The position numbers were made by a program, and so were the translations under genes. Positions 18,177-27,672 of a stretch of DNA of 64,000 nt are shown in pieces; the stretch's first letter is position 1, and every line of letters begins with the position of its first letter. Under the pieces are notes generated by a model. The model had not been told where the DNA came from. It ran no database searches and saw only the letters and a list, made by a program, of their open reading frames with translations. Source of the DNA: Corynebacterium crudilactis (GTDB lineage Bacteria > Actinomycetota > Actinomycetes > Mycobacteriales > Mycobacteriaceae); the NCBI RefSeq assembly GCF_001643015.1, contig NZ_CP015622.1, positions 2,679,358-2,743,357 of the forward strand, read 5' to 3'.

Positions 18177-18569
18177 TTACATGTTGCGGTTCCGTCGAAA
18201 AGCGCAATAAAACGCAATCCCCAGCCAGAACACCGATAATACCGCCGGTGCGATAGCCGGATGAAAGATAAAACTTTCCTCGCTCACAGGACTGAGCCAC
18301 AACAGGTACCCAATAAAAAGCAGGATGGAAATCAGCGCAGCGCTACCGACTTCTCGAAAAGTTGTCGCCCTCAAGGAAATTCCGATTATGTACAGGCAGG
18401 CAGCGACCACAGAGAACAACACTCCCAAGCCAAAAGACCACCACCCGACAGCGCTCCCATTATCAATCCGGGGTCCGAAATCATACGCTGCATAACCGCA
18501 TAACAGCACGCCAATGATAAAAAGAACAGTAGATACGAGGGATAAGTTGCCTCGGTGGGCACCTAACAT
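18177..18569 (-). CDS. Small four-helix membrane protein
   Basis: Unrecognised. The 130 residues contain four hydrophobic stretches: LVSTVLFIIGVLLCGYAAY, SFGLGVLFSVVAACLYIIGI, ALISILLFIGYLLWL and AVLSVFWLGIAFYCAF. They end in a basic tail RRNRNM, a positive-inside pattern with the C-terminus in the cytoplasm. Its ATG abuts the purT stop directly (18569/18570), so it is probably cotranscribed and translated downstream of purT. Nothing suggests a role in purine synthesis beyond position. Confidence 0.75.
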   Translation of the reverse strand: MLGAHRGNLSLVSTVLFIIGVLLCGYAAYDFGPRIDNGSAVGWWSFGLGVLFSVVAACLYIIGISLRATTFREVGSAALISILLFIGYLLWLSPVSEESFIFHPAIAPAVLSVFWLGIAFYCAFRRNRNM

Positions 18570-19787
18570 TTAGGCATTTCCAGGGTGTACTTTGATTGCA
18601 GCAGCTGCCAAGGTTGCTCGATCACGAGCTGCAGCAACATCTTCTGCTGTGGAAACAGCCACACCCATACGGCGCTTTTTGAAGGCTTCTGGTTTAGCGA
18701 AAAGGCGGAGGTCAGTTTCAGCCACAGCCATTGCTCCTGCAACGCCGGAGTAGCTCACCCCTTCTGATTCCATGCCACCATAAATCACAGCTGATGCGCC
18801 TGGAGAGATCAAAGTTACATCCACTGGCAGACCTAAAATTGCTTTGGCGTGGAGCTCAAATTCAGAGAAACGCTGGGTGGCAAGAGTAACCAGGCCGGTA
18901 TCGTGTGGGCGTGGGGATACTTCGGAGAAGTACACATCATCGCCGGAGACAAACAGCTCCACGCCAAAGACGCCTCGACCGCCCAAAGCATTGGTGATGC
19001 GTGCCGCCACGGAGCGTGCATTTTCTAGTGCGCGTGGGTTCATCGCCATTGGCTGCCAGGATTCTACGTAGTCGCCGTCTTCTTGGCGGTGTCCGATTGG
19101 TTCGCAGAACCAAGTGGCTGGCTTAGAGGTTGTTGGATCAATGGAACGCACGGTGAGCAGGGTGATTTCATAATCGAATTCCACGAATGCTTCCACGATG
19201 ACGCGGGAGTTATTCACGCGTGCGCCGCTCATAGCGTAATCCCATGCTGCTTGCAGATCCTCCGCACTGTGCAGCACGGATTGCCCCTTGCCGGAAGAGC
19301 TCATCACTGGCTTCACTACATTTGGGTAGCCCAGTTTCTCTGCAGCTGCGGTGAATTCTTCAAAAGTGGAGCAGAACTGATAATTGGATGTTGGCAGGCC
19401 AAGTTCTTCTGCGGCAAGCTTTCGGATGCCTTCGCGGTTCATGGTCAGTTTGGCTGCGCGCGCAGTAGGAACAATGGTGGCTAGTCCCTCTGCTTCAATT
19501 TTGACTAGTTCATCGGTTGCCAAAGCTTCGATCTCTGGAATGACAAAATCTGGACGTACACGCTCAATAAGTTCGCGGACTGCAGCTGGATCAGTCATGT
19601 TGATGACATAGGAGAAGTGGGCAACTTGATGTGCAGGTGCATGTTCGTAGCGATCCACAGCATGGACTTCCAGGCCAAGGCGTTGGAAAGCGATAGCTAC
19701 CTCTTTGCCCAATTCGCCGGAACCCAACAGCATCACTTTCGTAGCGTTGGGAGTCAAAGGGGTGCCGATCGTCTCTGGAATATACAT
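18570..19787 (-). CDS. purT: Formate-dependent phosphoribosylglycinamide formyltransferase
   Basis: ATP-grasp enzyme that formylates glycinamide ribonucleotide using formate and ATP, the third step of purine synthesis. The 405 residues read [21 protein letters not shown] near the N-terminus, [14 protein letters not shown] as the ATP-binding loop, and [27 protein letters not shown] at the metal-binding site. Length matches PurT. GGAGG lies upstream of the ATG at 19787. It is separated from purA by the purA terminator, so the two purine genes are transcribed separately in the same direction. Confidence 0.95.
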   Translation of the reverse strand: MYIPETIGTPLTPNATKVMLLGSGELGKEVAIAFQRLGLEVHAVDRYEHAPAHQVAHFSYVINMTDPAAVRELIERVRPDFVIPEIEALATDELVKIEAEGLATIVPTARAAKLTMNREGIRKLAAEELGLPTSNYQFCSTFEEFTAAAEKLGYPNVVKPVMSSSGKGQSVLHSAEDLQAAWDYAMSGARVNNSRVIVEAFVEFDYEITLLTVRSIDPTTSKPATWFCEPIGHRQEDGDYVESWQPMAMNPRALENARSVAARITNALGGRGVFGVELFVSGDDVYFSEVSPRPHDTGLVTLATQRFSEFELHAKAILGLPVDVTLISPGASAVIYGGMESEGVSYSGVAGAMAVAETDLRLFAKPEAFKKRRMGVAVSTAEDVAAARDRATLAAAAIKVHPGNA

Positions 19788-19890
19788 GCCTTAAGCCTCC
19801 ATAGGATGATGTCTGATATTGGTGTTTACTCTATCGGAGACCCTTTGCAGATATCCCCTAAAGCCTGATGCCACACCCCTGTTTAGACAG

Positions 19891-19938
19891 AAAAACCCTG
19901 CGGCAGGATCTCACATTGGAGTCTGCTGCAGGGATTTT
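19891..19938 (-). terminator. Intrinsic terminator of purA
   Basis: Reading the reverse strand, CCCTGCAGCAGA and TCCTGCCGCAGGG pair with small mismatches, followed by TTTTT (19891-19895). It begins about 10 bases after the purA stop. Confidence 0.8.
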
Positions 19939-19948
19939 TAATTAAGCT

Positions 19949-21238
19949 TTAGTTTGCCAACACATCGTGCAGGACGATGGTCTGATCGCGACCAGGGCCA
20001 ACACCGATGTAGGAGAAACGAGCTCCGGAGAGTTCTTCCAGGCGACGGACATAGTCCTGGGCCTTTTGTGGAAGCTCTTCGAAAGTGGTGCAGCCGGTGA
20101 TATCTTCGTCCCATGCAGGCATGGTTTCGAAGATTGGGGTTGCGTGGTGGAACTCGGACTGCGTCAGTGGCATTTCATCGTGGCGGACACCATCAACGTC
20201 GTATGCAACGCAAATTGGGATCTCGCCAATGCCGGTGAGCACGTCAAGCTTGGTGAGGAAGTAGTCAGTGAAGCCGTTAACGCGGGAAGCGTAACGAGCA
20301 ATTACGGAGTCGTACCAGCCACAACGGCGTGTACGCCCGGTATTCACACCGACCTCACCGCCGACGGTCTGTAGATACTCGCCCCACTTATCAAACAGCT
20401 CAGTTGGGAATGGGCCCGCACCAACGCGGGTGGTGTAAGCCTTGATGATGCCCAGGGAGCTGGTGATTTTGGTAGGTCCCACGCCTGAACCAACGCAAGC
20501 GCCACCGGCGGTTGGGTTGGAGGAGGTTACGAATGGGTAGGTGCCGTGGTCAACGTCAAGCATGGTTGCCTGTCCGCCTTCCATGAGCACATGCTTGCCT
20601 GCATCAAGTGCCTCGTTGAGAACGAAGGTGGCATCGATGACCATTGGGCGCAGGCGATCTGCGTAGCCGAGGAAGTACTGCACGATTTCCTCAGCAACGA
20701 TTGCCTTGCGGTTGTACATCTTTACGAGCACCTGATTTTTGATATCCAGGGCAGATTCGATTTTCTGACGCAGAATTGATTCGTCGAAAATATCTTGAAC
20801 GCGGATACCAACGCGGGAGACCTTGTCTGCATAGGTTGGGCCGATGCCACGTCCGGTGGTGCCGATGGCACGCTTGCCCAGGAAGCGTTCCTGAACACGG
20901 TCCATTACCTGGTGGTACGGAGCTACCAGGTGGGCATTTGCGGAGATGCGCAGGCGGGAGGCATCTGCGCCACGAGCCTCAAGGCCGTCGATTTCTTCAA
21001 ACAGTGCCTCAAGGTTGATGACAACGCCGTTGCCCAGAATTGGGACAGCCGTTTCGGAGAGGACGCCGGCAGGAAGGAGCTTGAGCTCATACTTCTCGCC
21101 GCCGACCACAACAGTGTGTCCAGCGTTGTTACCGCCATTTGGCTTAACCACGTAATCGACGAGTCCGCCGAGAATATCCGTGGCCTTACCTTTGCCTTCA
21201 TCGCCCCATTGAGCGCCGACAATAACGATTGCAGCCAT
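19949..21238 (-). CDS. purA: Adenylosuccinate synthetase
   Basis: Condenses IMP and aspartate with GTP hydrolysis to make adenylosuccinate, the first committed step to AMP. The 429 residues begin with the P-loop [14 protein letters not shown]. They contain [55 protein letters not shown] and [12 protein letters not shown], all family signatures. Length is normal. It is divergent from the Rv0358-like gene at 21358; purA beside that family is also found in M. tuberculosis. Confidence 0.97.
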   Translation of the reverse strand: MAAIVIVGAQWGDEGKGKATDILGGLVDYVVKPNGGNNAGHTVVVGGEKYELKLLPAGVLSETAVPILGNGVVINLEALFEEIDGLEARGADASRLRISANAHLVAPYHQVMDRVQERFLGKRAIGTTGRGIGPTYADKVSRVGIRVQDIFDESILRQKIESALDIKNQVLVKMYNRKAIVAEEIVQYFLGYADRLRPMVIDATFVLNEALDAGKHVLMEGGQATMLDVDHGTYPFVTSSNPTAGGACVGSGVGPTKITSSLGIIKAYTTRVGAGPFPTELFDKWGEYLQTVGGEVGVNTGRTRRCGWYDSVIARYASRVNGFTDYFLTKLDVLTGIGEIPICVAYDVDGVRHDEMPLTQSEFHHATPIFETMPAWDEDITGCTTFEELPQKAQDYVRRLEELSGARFSYIGVGPGRDQTIVLHDVLAN

Positions 21239-21357
21239 TGGTTTACGTCACATCCGATCCATGAAGTTGGAGTATGCACGCGTGTGCGCACACAGACGTT
21301 ATTTCATCTTACTATCCCTCATGCAGTTTTTAATCATTGCAATACTAAACTTGCGGT

Positions 21358-22209
21358 ATGCGTCTTCTGGTTTTGCGGTGCAATTCACCACACATCACTG
21401 ATTTTTCTGTTGTTTCCTCTTCTGTGGAGATCCATGATCTCCCGGCGGTGCCCAGCCGTAAGGACCTGAAAATCATTGATGATGCCGCTTTTGATGTGCT
21501 CCCCCACGACCCCACACCTTCGCTCGATGAGATTGCCAAGCAGCCAGATGTGGCTCATTTGAGCACTCCGCAAATTGCGCCACAGCAGCCGGAAACTCGT
21601 TTAAGGATTGTTGTCATTGGTTCTGATGCTGCATTATCTGCGGTGCTTACTCGGCTGATGCGTGCGGATAATTTGTGGGCAGAAATCGGGTTTGTTCCGG
21701 TCGGTCCTTCAACTGCGGCAAAGAACTGGGGACTGCCTACCGAGGAAGCAGAAGCGGTGGCGTTGGCGTTGCAGGGCACGGTTCATCCGGTGCCACTTAT
21801 CCGTGATGATGCCGCTGTCGCGATTGCTGGCTCTGCCACGATTACCAATTGGGAGCCAGGGGAGATTACTGGCGAGATCATCGTCGACGATCACGTATTA
21901 ATCCGCCACGAAGCCACCGTAAAAGCACCACGCCGCGGCATCTACGGCGCACGTTTAGTGCCCATGCTTGACGCCCCCGGCATCGCCGCGGTCACCATGG
22001 ACACTCCGTTACCAGGCGATGTGCCCTCCCGCGGCCTTTTTCCTCGCCCTACGGGCTCAGTTATTCCCAAGAGCTTTTCGACGGGCCGTGCCATGCAAGC
22101 CGGGGGCCCCACGCTACGCATCCGAGTTGATGGAATTTCCCGCAAACGTATGGTGGAGCGTGTCACCTTTTACCGACATTTGCGCGATCTGCAAATCGTA
22201 CGTCCCTAA
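21358..22209 (+). CDS. Conserved actinobacterial protein, Rv0358-like
   Basis: Function unknown. The 283 residues have an acidic, loosely structured first 70 residues. From LRIVVIGSDAALSAVLTRLMR onward there is an alpha/beta domain resembling the start of diacylglycerol/NAD-kinase-like folds (FVPVGPSTAAKNWGLP), but the hallmark GGDGT is absent, so I do not call a kinase. The C-terminal part is rich in beta strands. The start at 21358 is the first ATG; a GTG near 21424 (VEIHDLP) is possible. Position next to purA in divergent orientation matches Rv0358 beside Rv0357c. A copy of the dispersed 11-base word lies at 22073-22083. Confidence 0.65.
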   Translation: MRLLVLRCNSPHITDFSVVSSSVEIHDLPAVPSRKDLKIIDDAAFDVLPHDPTPSLDEIAKQPDVAHLSTPQIAPQQPETRLRIVVIGSDAALSAVLTRLMRADNLWAEIGFVPVGPSTAAKNWGLPTEEAEAVALALQGTVHPVPLIRDDAAVAIAGSATITNWEPGEITGEIIVDDHVLIRHEATVKAPRRGIYGARLVPMLDAPGIAAVTMDTPLPGDVPSRGLFPRPTGSVIPKSFSTGRAMQAGGPTLRIRVDGISRKRMVERVTFYRHLRDLQIVRP

Positions 22210-22227
22210 AACTCAAGGACTCTCACC

Positions 22228-22494
22228 ATGTCAATACACGCCCACGCTGATGCCAACAGCCTGCCTATAGAAAGCGGAAATGCAATCCTCTTTCCCCCGA
22301 TGTATGACGTTATATGGTCGTTGGTGCCCCTAGTTCATGTAATTATGGCTCTGGTTCTTCTCATCGTTGAAGTAAAAACACGAGGGTGGCGTTCAGGCTT
22401 GATCTGGGGCGCAGTTTTCTTATTCCTGCCTATTTTTGGTCTCTTCATCTGGGCTATCAACGTGCTTCTCTATCTCCGCAAAACCAAGGCCTAG
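22228..22494 (+). CDS. Small membrane protein with two helices
   Basis: Unrecognised with certainty. The 88 residues have a short soluble start and two hydrophobic segments, [21 protein letters not shown] and [24 protein letters not shown], separated by the basic loop KTRGWRSG. The pattern, including a proline-glycine in the second helix, resembles the PLDc_N type of small membrane domain. It starts 18 bases after the preceding gene, so the two may be cotranscribed. The 3' end overlaps the convergent FUSC-type gene by four bases. Confidence 0.6.
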   Translation: MSIHAHADANSLPIESGNAILFPPMYDVIWSLVPLVHVIMALVLLIVEVKTRGWRSGLIWGAVFLFLPIFGLFIWAINVLLYLRKTKA

Positions 22495-23666
22495 TGGTCT
22501 TCATCCTCGTCCCAGAGCTCTGGTGGATACGCCGGGTTTTCTGAGGTTGGCACCAACACTGCCACGGCAGATTCACGGGACATGCCACAGATCTGTAGCA
22601 GGTCCACGATGATAGAGCGTGATTGTGCCAGCACCACTTGAGCAGAGAGCACTCGGCCTTCCACGATATCTTCGCCCACTTGACTGCCTAATTGGCGCAA
22701 ACGACGCACTAATTCAGGGATTTCAATGGCTTCACTGATTTCTTTATGACGCTCATAAAGATCAGAGAGGTGCAGCGTAATATCCGCGATTTCTTCGATC
22801 ACATGGATCTGCTGATCGCTCACGCTGTCTTCATCTTCAGTTAAAACCACCGCACGTCGCGCTAATACTCGGGCATTTCGAATGACATTGTCCACGGGTG
22901 CCAAAATGCGGTACAGCGAACGAATTCTGCCTTTATCGCCCCACAAAAATGGGGATACTGTCACAGCTTCTTTTCCAGAGGACGCAGCAGTTTCAAGCTT
23001 GTTGACCGACGCTTGTGAATTCCTCAACGCAGCTAGAGCATGGTTGAGCTTGTCGGAGTCTCTCGTTTTCAGCGAGGCTGCCACATCTTCCAACACGCTG
23101 GCTGCGATACCTAAAACATTGGCAACCTGATGTCTACCTGCGTTAAGAGGTGATGTGGGCAAAAGTGCAATAACTAAAATTCCCACGGCACCACCAATGA
23201 AGGCATCCACCATGCGATCAACGCTCCCGCCGTCGCCTGGTGGGAACATCGTGGCAATGAGAATGCCACCAATGGCCATTTGGTTACTCACCAAAGGCGC
23301 CGGGGAGACAAAGGATGCCACCAGCAGCGCGAGCCCAACCACGACAAAAATCTGCCAATATCCCGTGCCGATCTGCATGATCAATAAATCACCTAAGCCA
23401 ACTCCCAGGGCACAGCCCAAGGTCAGCTCAGTGGCTCTTTTGATACGGTCACCGCCGGAGAGCCCCAAAATAATAACAGCGGACATCGGGGCGAAAAATG
23501 GTTCTTTATGTCCCGCAATTTCCACTGCAAGCCAAAACGCAACGCCTGCGCCAATCGCTGAGTGCACAATAAACAACAGGCGGGAACGTACCCGCAATAT
23601 TCGGTTGCGCAGCGACTTATCTAGTTCCGATAGCCTCGCTACCGTTCCTAGTTTCTTCTTTGCCAT
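22491..23666 (-). CDS. FUSC/aromatic-acid-exporter-type membrane protein
   Basis: Inner-membrane protein of the FUSC-like family, a group that includes exporters of aromatic and other organic acids. The 391 residues show about six membrane segments in the first 190 residues, with the family-like stretch [38 protein letters not shown] cytoplasmic helical C-terminal half follows, with many charged residues and likely coiled-coil regions. The acidic tail ends [11 protein letters not shown]. Substrate unknown. It lies downstream of fba, separated by the fba terminator. Confidence 0.75.
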   Translation of the reverse strand: MAKKKLGTVARLSELDKSLRNRILRVRSRLLFIVHSAIGAGVAFWLAVEIAGHKEPFFAPMSAVIILGLSGGDRIKRATELTLGCALGVGLGDLLIMQIGTGYWQIFVVVGLALLVASFVSPAPLVSNQMAIGGILIATMFPPGDGGSVDRMVDAFIGGAVGILVIALLPTSPLNAGRHQVANVLGIAASVLEDVAASLKTRDSDKLNHALAALRNSQASVNKLETAASSGKEAVTVSPFLWGDKGRIRSLYRILAPVDNVIRNARVLARRAVVLTEDEDSVSDQQIHVIEEIADITLHLSDLYERHKEISEAIEIPELVRRLRQLGSQVGEDIVEGRVLSAQVVLAQSRSIIVDLLQICGMSRESAVAVLVPTSENPAYPPELWDEDEDH

Positions 23667-23713
23667 GAAACCAAGATTAGCGGTGTCTTATCGCAACGGC
23701 ACCAAAAGATGCC

Positions 23714-23746
23714 AAAAGGACAGTCACCCTAAAAGGTGGCTGTCCT
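23714..23746 (-). terminator. Intrinsic terminator of fba
   Basis: Arms AGGACAGTCACC (23717-23728) and GGTGGCTGTCCT (23735-23746) pair at 11 of 12 positions with a 6-base loop, followed on the reverse strand by TTTT. Confidence 0.85.
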
Positions 23747-23764
23747 GAAAGAAAAACTCTAGGC

Positions 23765-24799
23765 CTACTTCGCGGTGGTCTTACCCACGGAGTTGAGGTC
23801 CTGGCAAGACTCAAACACGCGCTCAGACATGCTCTGCTCTGCCTTCTTCATGTAAGAACGTGGGTCGTAGAACTTCTTGTTTCCTACTTCGCCGTCGATC
23901 TTAAGAACGCCGTTGTAGTTCTCAAACATGTGAGAGACGATTGGGCGGGTGAATGCGTACTGGGTGTCAGTATCAACATTCATCTTGATGACGCCGTAGC
24001 GCAGTGCCTCTTCGATTTTTTCCTTTTCGGAACCGGAGCCACCGTGGAATACGAAGTCGAATGGCAGTGCATCGTCGGAGAGGCCGAGCTTCTTGCGTGC
24101 AACCTGCTGGCCCTCAAGAAGAACCTCAGGGCGCAGCTTCACGTTGCCTGGCTTGTACACGCCGTGGACATTGCCGAAGGTAGCAGCCAACAGGTAACGG
24201 CCGTTTTCGCCGGTACCAATTGCATCGATGGTCTTCTCAAAGTCTTCTGCAGTGGTGTACAGGTTTGCGCCGGCCTTAGCCTCTACGCCGTCTTCTTCAC
24301 CACCAACAACACCTATCTCAACTTCCAAGATGATGTTCGCTGCCTTGGACTTAGCCAGCAGCTCCTGTGCGATTGCTAGGTTCTCATCGATTGGAACAGC
24401 GGAACCATCCCACATGTGGGACTGGAATAGTGGAAGCTCGCCGCGGTCAACGCGCTCCTGAGAGATAGCCAGCAGTGGACGAACGTACTCATCCAGGACT
24501 TCCTTCTGGCAGTGGTCAGTGTGCAGAGCAACATTGATGCCGTAGCTCTTTGCTGCCTCGTGTGCGAAAGCTGCAAGTGCAACTGCGCCCTTAACCTTGT
24601 TCTTTACTGCCAGGCCGGAACCGAACTCTGCACCACCGGTGGAGAACTGGATAATTCCGTCAGATTCAGCCTCTGCGAAGCCCTTGAGAGCTGCGTTGAT
24701 GGTTTCCGAGGAGGTGCAGTTGATAGCTGGGAAGGCGAAGCCGCCTTCCTTAGCGCGATCGAGCATCTCGTTATAGACCTCGGGAGTTGCGATAGGCAT
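23765..24799 (-). CDS. fba: Fructose-bisphosphate aldolase, class II
   Basis: Zinc-dependent aldolase that cleaves fructose 1,6-bisphosphate in glycolysis and makes it in gluconeogenesis; essential for sugar growth. The 344 residues include VALHTDHCQKE with the catalytic Asp and a zinc His, the second zinc region EVEIGVVGGEEDGV, and FHGGSGSEKEKIEEALRYGVIKMNVDTD with the phosphate-binding loop. The family length of about 345 fits. GGAGGAG precedes the ATG at 24799. A perfect palindrome lies about 125 bases upstream. C. glutamicum also names this gene fda. Confidence 0.97.
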   Translation of the reverse strand: MPIATPEVYNEMLDRAKEGGFAFPAINCTSSETINAALKGFAEAESDGIIQFSTGGAEFGSGLAVKNKVKGAVALAAFAHEAAKSYGINVALHTDHCQKEVLDEYVRPLLAISQERVDRGELPLFQSHMWDGSAVPIDENLAIAQELLAKSKAANIILEVEIGVVGGEEDGVEAKAGANLYTTAEDFEKTIDAIGTGENGRYLLAATFGNVHGVYKPGNVKLRPEVLLEGQQVARKKLGLSDDALPFDFVFHGGSGSEKEKIEEALRYGVIKMNVDTDTQYAFTRPIVSHMFENYNGVLKIDGEVGNKKFYDPRSYMKKAEQSMSERVFESCQDLNSVGKTTAK

Positions 24800-24921
24800 A
24801 AAGTGTCTCCTCCAAAAGGTGACTGTTACTGAACTATTTGAGTATTTTCTTCATGCGACCTGTCAGAAGGTTCAGCATGATCAAGCGCGAGCCAAGAATC
24901 CCACAACCCAAATGTCCGATC

Positions 24922-24937
24922 ATGTTTGATCAAACAT
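24922..24937. promoter_or_regulatory. Perfect 16-base palindrome upstream of fba, possible operator
   Basis: ATGTTTGATCAAACAT is its own reverse complement. It overlaps a second symmetric element, CAAACATTGTTTG (24931-24943). It lies about 123 bases upstream of the fba start codon. The symmetry suggests a dimeric regulator; I do not recognise which. Confidence 0.4.
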
Positions 24938-25060
24938 TGTTTGTGGCATCTTTACTCGCCCACTGCCAATTATGCCTGCATCACTCTAGTTTTGTCGTGT
25001 GATATTTACTTCACCCTAAGGAAAATCTAAAACTGCAGGTCAGTTCATACACTAACGGGG

Positions 25061-26278
25061 CTACACTGCACGACCCGTGTAATTATTACCGTCGTTTTCT
25101 ACTTCTTCTGCCACTTTGGCTGCTGCTTCCATGAGCATCCAACCGGACAATTGCACGGATAAATCACGCTCATCCACGCGCACCACACTGACCAAATCAT
25201 TAAGACCCGAAGAACTCAGGCCAAAGTTCTGTGGCAGCCGGGCATCAGCGGTCCAGTCTGTCGCGAAAACGGGAAGGCCATCCACTTCTAGGCGGTGGTT
25301 CCACACGCTTTCCGCTGATTCCATCACCAACCGAGCAGCGATTTTCTTCGTCTCTCGGTTTGCTGGAGAATCATCCGGCAACCGGATGGCCACATCAGCC
25401 AAATAGCGGACCAAAATGCCCTTGAATAAACCACCATCGCCATCACCGGTATCCCAGTTGATCACGCCGTGGACGTTGGTCATCTTCCGCGATACTGCCT
25501 GCACGGTGGCATGGATATGCGCGAAGTATTTCAGTGAGTCTTCTGCTTTGTCGGCATCCGACCAATGATCCACAACCGTGGAGGTAAGACCTGCGCGTTC
25601 GCGCAGTTTCAACGCTATTTCCAAACATGCACCCATGGCAACACCTTGGCAATACGGATGAATATTGCGCACCACTTCTGGACCATGCATGCGCATGCGC
25701 AAACCATCCATGACCAGGCCGTCATCATCAATCAGATTGTCAAAAATCCAATCGGTGATAACCATTGCTTCATCAAGCCTGCCGGTACGCGCCATCATGA
25801 TCGCTGCCGGACCGTTGGAGGGCACATTGTAGAAAGTTTCTCCGGAACGCCAAGGAAGCACGTTCGTGAGCGAATCAATGCCTGCCATGATGTTTTGCTC
25901 CAGGGGAGCCAAAAACTTAGGTGTCCGGACTTTACGCACCTTGCTGACACGGCCTACAGCCAGTGCCAACCAGGCTTTGTCATCGTAATAACGATTAGAG
26001 GTAAGTTTGCCGATATTGCGCACAGAAATACCACGAATGGTATCGCGGATCCGATCACGGCGTGCCTTAGTGGTGCGCCTGCGGGCAGCATCAATGAGGC
26101 AATCCAGATAGTGCGCTTGCCACCAGTAGTGCCAATGGATAAATAGTTTTTCTTTGGCATTGGCAGGCCATGCCACAAATCCAAGATTTGTTCGAGGCAG
26201 ACCCCAAACCCTGGCGGAGTGTCGCTCATTAATGGCGGACTCCGCTAGGTCAGCTCTATGAACCCATTTATCTAACAC
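25061..26278 (-). CDS. Glycoside hydrolase family 76-like protein
   Basis: Predicted alpha-1,6-mannanase-like (alpha/alpha)6 barrel protein. The 405 residues contain NRYYDDKAWLALA with the Asp pair at residues 99-100 that matches the GH76 catalytic DD, plus WRSGETFYNVPSNGPAAIMMAR and INWDTGDGDGG. No signal peptide or membrane segment is visible, so it is probably cytoplasmic, which is odd for an enzyme class that acts on polymers. A link to mannan-type cell envelope glycans is inference. A homologue, Rv0365c, lies two genes from fba in M. tuberculosis. Confidence 0.75.
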   Translation of the reverse strand: MLDKWVHRADLAESAINERHSARVWGLPRTNLGFVAWPANAKEKLFIHWHYWWQAHYLDCLIDAARRRTTKARRDRIRDTIRGISVRNIGKLTSNRYYDDKAWLALAVGRVSKVRKVRTPKFLAPLEQNIMAGIDSLTNVLPWRSGETFYNVPSNGPAAIMMARTGRLDEAMVITDWIFDNLIDDDGLVMDGLRMRMHGPEVVRNIHPYCQGVAMGACLEIALKLRERAGLTSTVVDHWSDADKAEDSLKYFAHIHATVQAVSRKMTNVHGVINWDTGDGDGGLFKGILVRYLADVAIRLPDDSPANRETKKIAARLVMESAESVWNHRLEVDGLPVFATDWTADARLPQNFGLSSSGLNDLVSVVRVDERDLSVQLSGWMLMEAAAKVAEEVENDGNNYTGRAV

Positions 26279-26367
26279 TGAGTGCTTCTTCGCTCCAATA
26301 CTGGTGTTTCAACACAAGATACGACTCCCAAAAGTATAACGAAAGTCTAACAATCTAGCGCGGAAAA

Positions 26368-27036
26368 CTACCAGGCTTGTGATAAATCAGCATGCTGGCG
26401 AACCCAAGCATGCATGGCGATACCAGCAGCTACACCCGCATTAATCGAGCGTGTAGAGCCAAATTGAGCAATGGAACAGGTCATCAACGCACCTGCGCGA
26501 GCAGCTTCCGTAACTCCTGGGCCCTCTTGGCCAAACAACAACAAACAGTTCTTTGGCAATTCAGCTGTTTCCAGAGGTACTGAACCTGGAGTGTTATCAA
26601 TCGCAACAATGGTCAGCCCTTCTGCGATCGCCCATTGCAGCAGAGAATCAACATCCGGGTGATGCATGAGGTGCTGGTAACGGTCAGTGACCATTGCACC
26701 TCTGCGGTTCCACCTGCGCCTGCCCACGATATGGACAGTGTCCACAGCAAACGCGTTGGCAGTGCGCACCACAGTGCCGATATTGGCATCATTTTCAAAG
26801 TTCTCAATCGCTACATGCAGGCTGTGGCGGCGAGTATCGATGTCTTCGACAATCGCCTCACGAGTCCAATAACGATAAGCGTCTACAACATTGCGGCGAT
26901 CGCCCTCGTCGAGGAGGGAAACGTCGAAAAGCGGGCTTGTAGGCCGCGGTACCCCCGGGTTTTCCTCTTCCCAAGGACCTTTGCCCACGCGGGACTCGCC
27001 CCACTCTGTGGGGCCGGGGGTGTTAGTTGAGTCCAA
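26368..27036 (-). CDS. SpoU-family RNA 2'-O-methyltransferase
   Basis: AdoMet-dependent methyltransferase of the SPOUT superfamily acting on tRNA or rRNA ribose. The three SpoU motifs are visible: NFENDANIGTVVRTANAF, LLLFGQEGPGVTEAA and IAQFGSTRSINAGVAAGIAMHAW. I chose the TTG at 27034-27036, giving 222 residues and a 14-base overlap with the end of pyrE. A longer frame upstream runs inside pyrE and encodes a non-homologous lead. An internal GTG is also possible. Coupling to pyrE is likely. Confidence 0.85.
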   Translation of the reverse strand: MDSTNTPGPTEWGESRVGKGPWEEENPGVPRPTSPLFDVSLLDEGDRRNVVDAYRYWTREAIVEDIDTRRHSLHVAIENFENDANIGTVVRTANAFAVDTVHIVGRRRWNRRGAMVTDRYQHLMHHPDVDSLLQWAIAEGLTIVAIDNTPGSVPLETAELPKNCLLLFGQEGPGVTEAARAGALMTCSIAQFGSTRSINAGVAAGIAMHAWVRQHADLSQAW

Positions 27037-27577
27037 GATCAGAAAGTCCCAGCAGGCTGCGGTAAGGAAGGCCTTCCGCCGCAATAACCTCATCAGCACC
27101 GGTTGCACGATCCACAACGGTAGCCACACCAACAACCTCAATGCCCGCTTCACGCAAAGCAGCAACCGCAGTCAACGGAGAGTTTCCAGTGGTGGTGGTA
27201 TCTTCCACCACAAGCACCTTCTTGCCAGCTAGATCTGGGCCTTCAATACGACGCTGCATGCCATGCTTCTTCGCTTCCTTGCGCACGACAAACGCGTTAA
27301 TATCGCGGCCATCCGCATGCATGATCGCAGTAGCCACAGGATCCGCACCCAAGGTCAGACCGCCAACAGCGTCATAGTCCCAATCAGCGGTGACTTCACG
27401 CAGCAACTGACCAATCAGACGAGATGCACGCGCATGCAAAGTGGCACGACGGACATCGATGTAATAATCCGCCTTCTTGCCAGAAGACAACGTAACTTCA
27501 CCGTGCACAACAGCTAGCTCTTTGATCAATTCTGCAAGCTCAGCACGCGCTTCAGCGTTAATAGAGTGAGATGACAT
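27023..27577 (-). CDS. pyrE: Orotate phosphoribosyltransferase
   Basis: Adds PRPP to orotate to make OMP in pyrimidine synthesis. The 184 residues show the PRPP-binding motif KVLVVEDTTTTGNSPL, the flexible loop with FVVRKEAKKHGMQRRIEG, and GGLTLGADPVATAI. The ATG at 27575-27577 (MSSHSINAEAR) was chosen over an in-frame TTG two codons upstream; AAGGG lies upstream. It precedes spoU with a 14-base overlap and follows the Rv0383c-like gene, the same order as in M. tuberculosis. Confidence 0.95.
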   Translation of the reverse strand: MSSHSINAEARAELAELIKELAVVHGEVTLSSGKKADYYIDVRRATLHARASRLIGQLLREVTADWDYDAVGGLTLGADPVATAIMHADGRDINAFVVRKEAKKHGMQRRIEGPDLAGKKVLVVEDTTTTGNSPLTAVAALREAGIEVVGVATVVDRATGADEVIAAEGLPYRSLLGLSDLGLN

Positions 27578-27672
27578 AAACAATGCCCAGCCCTTCTTAA
27601 TTAATAATAGGTTTAACCCGCATTACTTCCAGCATAGAACCTAGGGCCGACACGCCTAAACGTAGCGGAGTA

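Noticed and set aside
21600-21730. NAD-kinase or diacylglycerol-kinase activity for the Rv0358-like protein
   Set aside because: Only the first strand-helix pattern fits; the GGDGT motif required for the family is absent.
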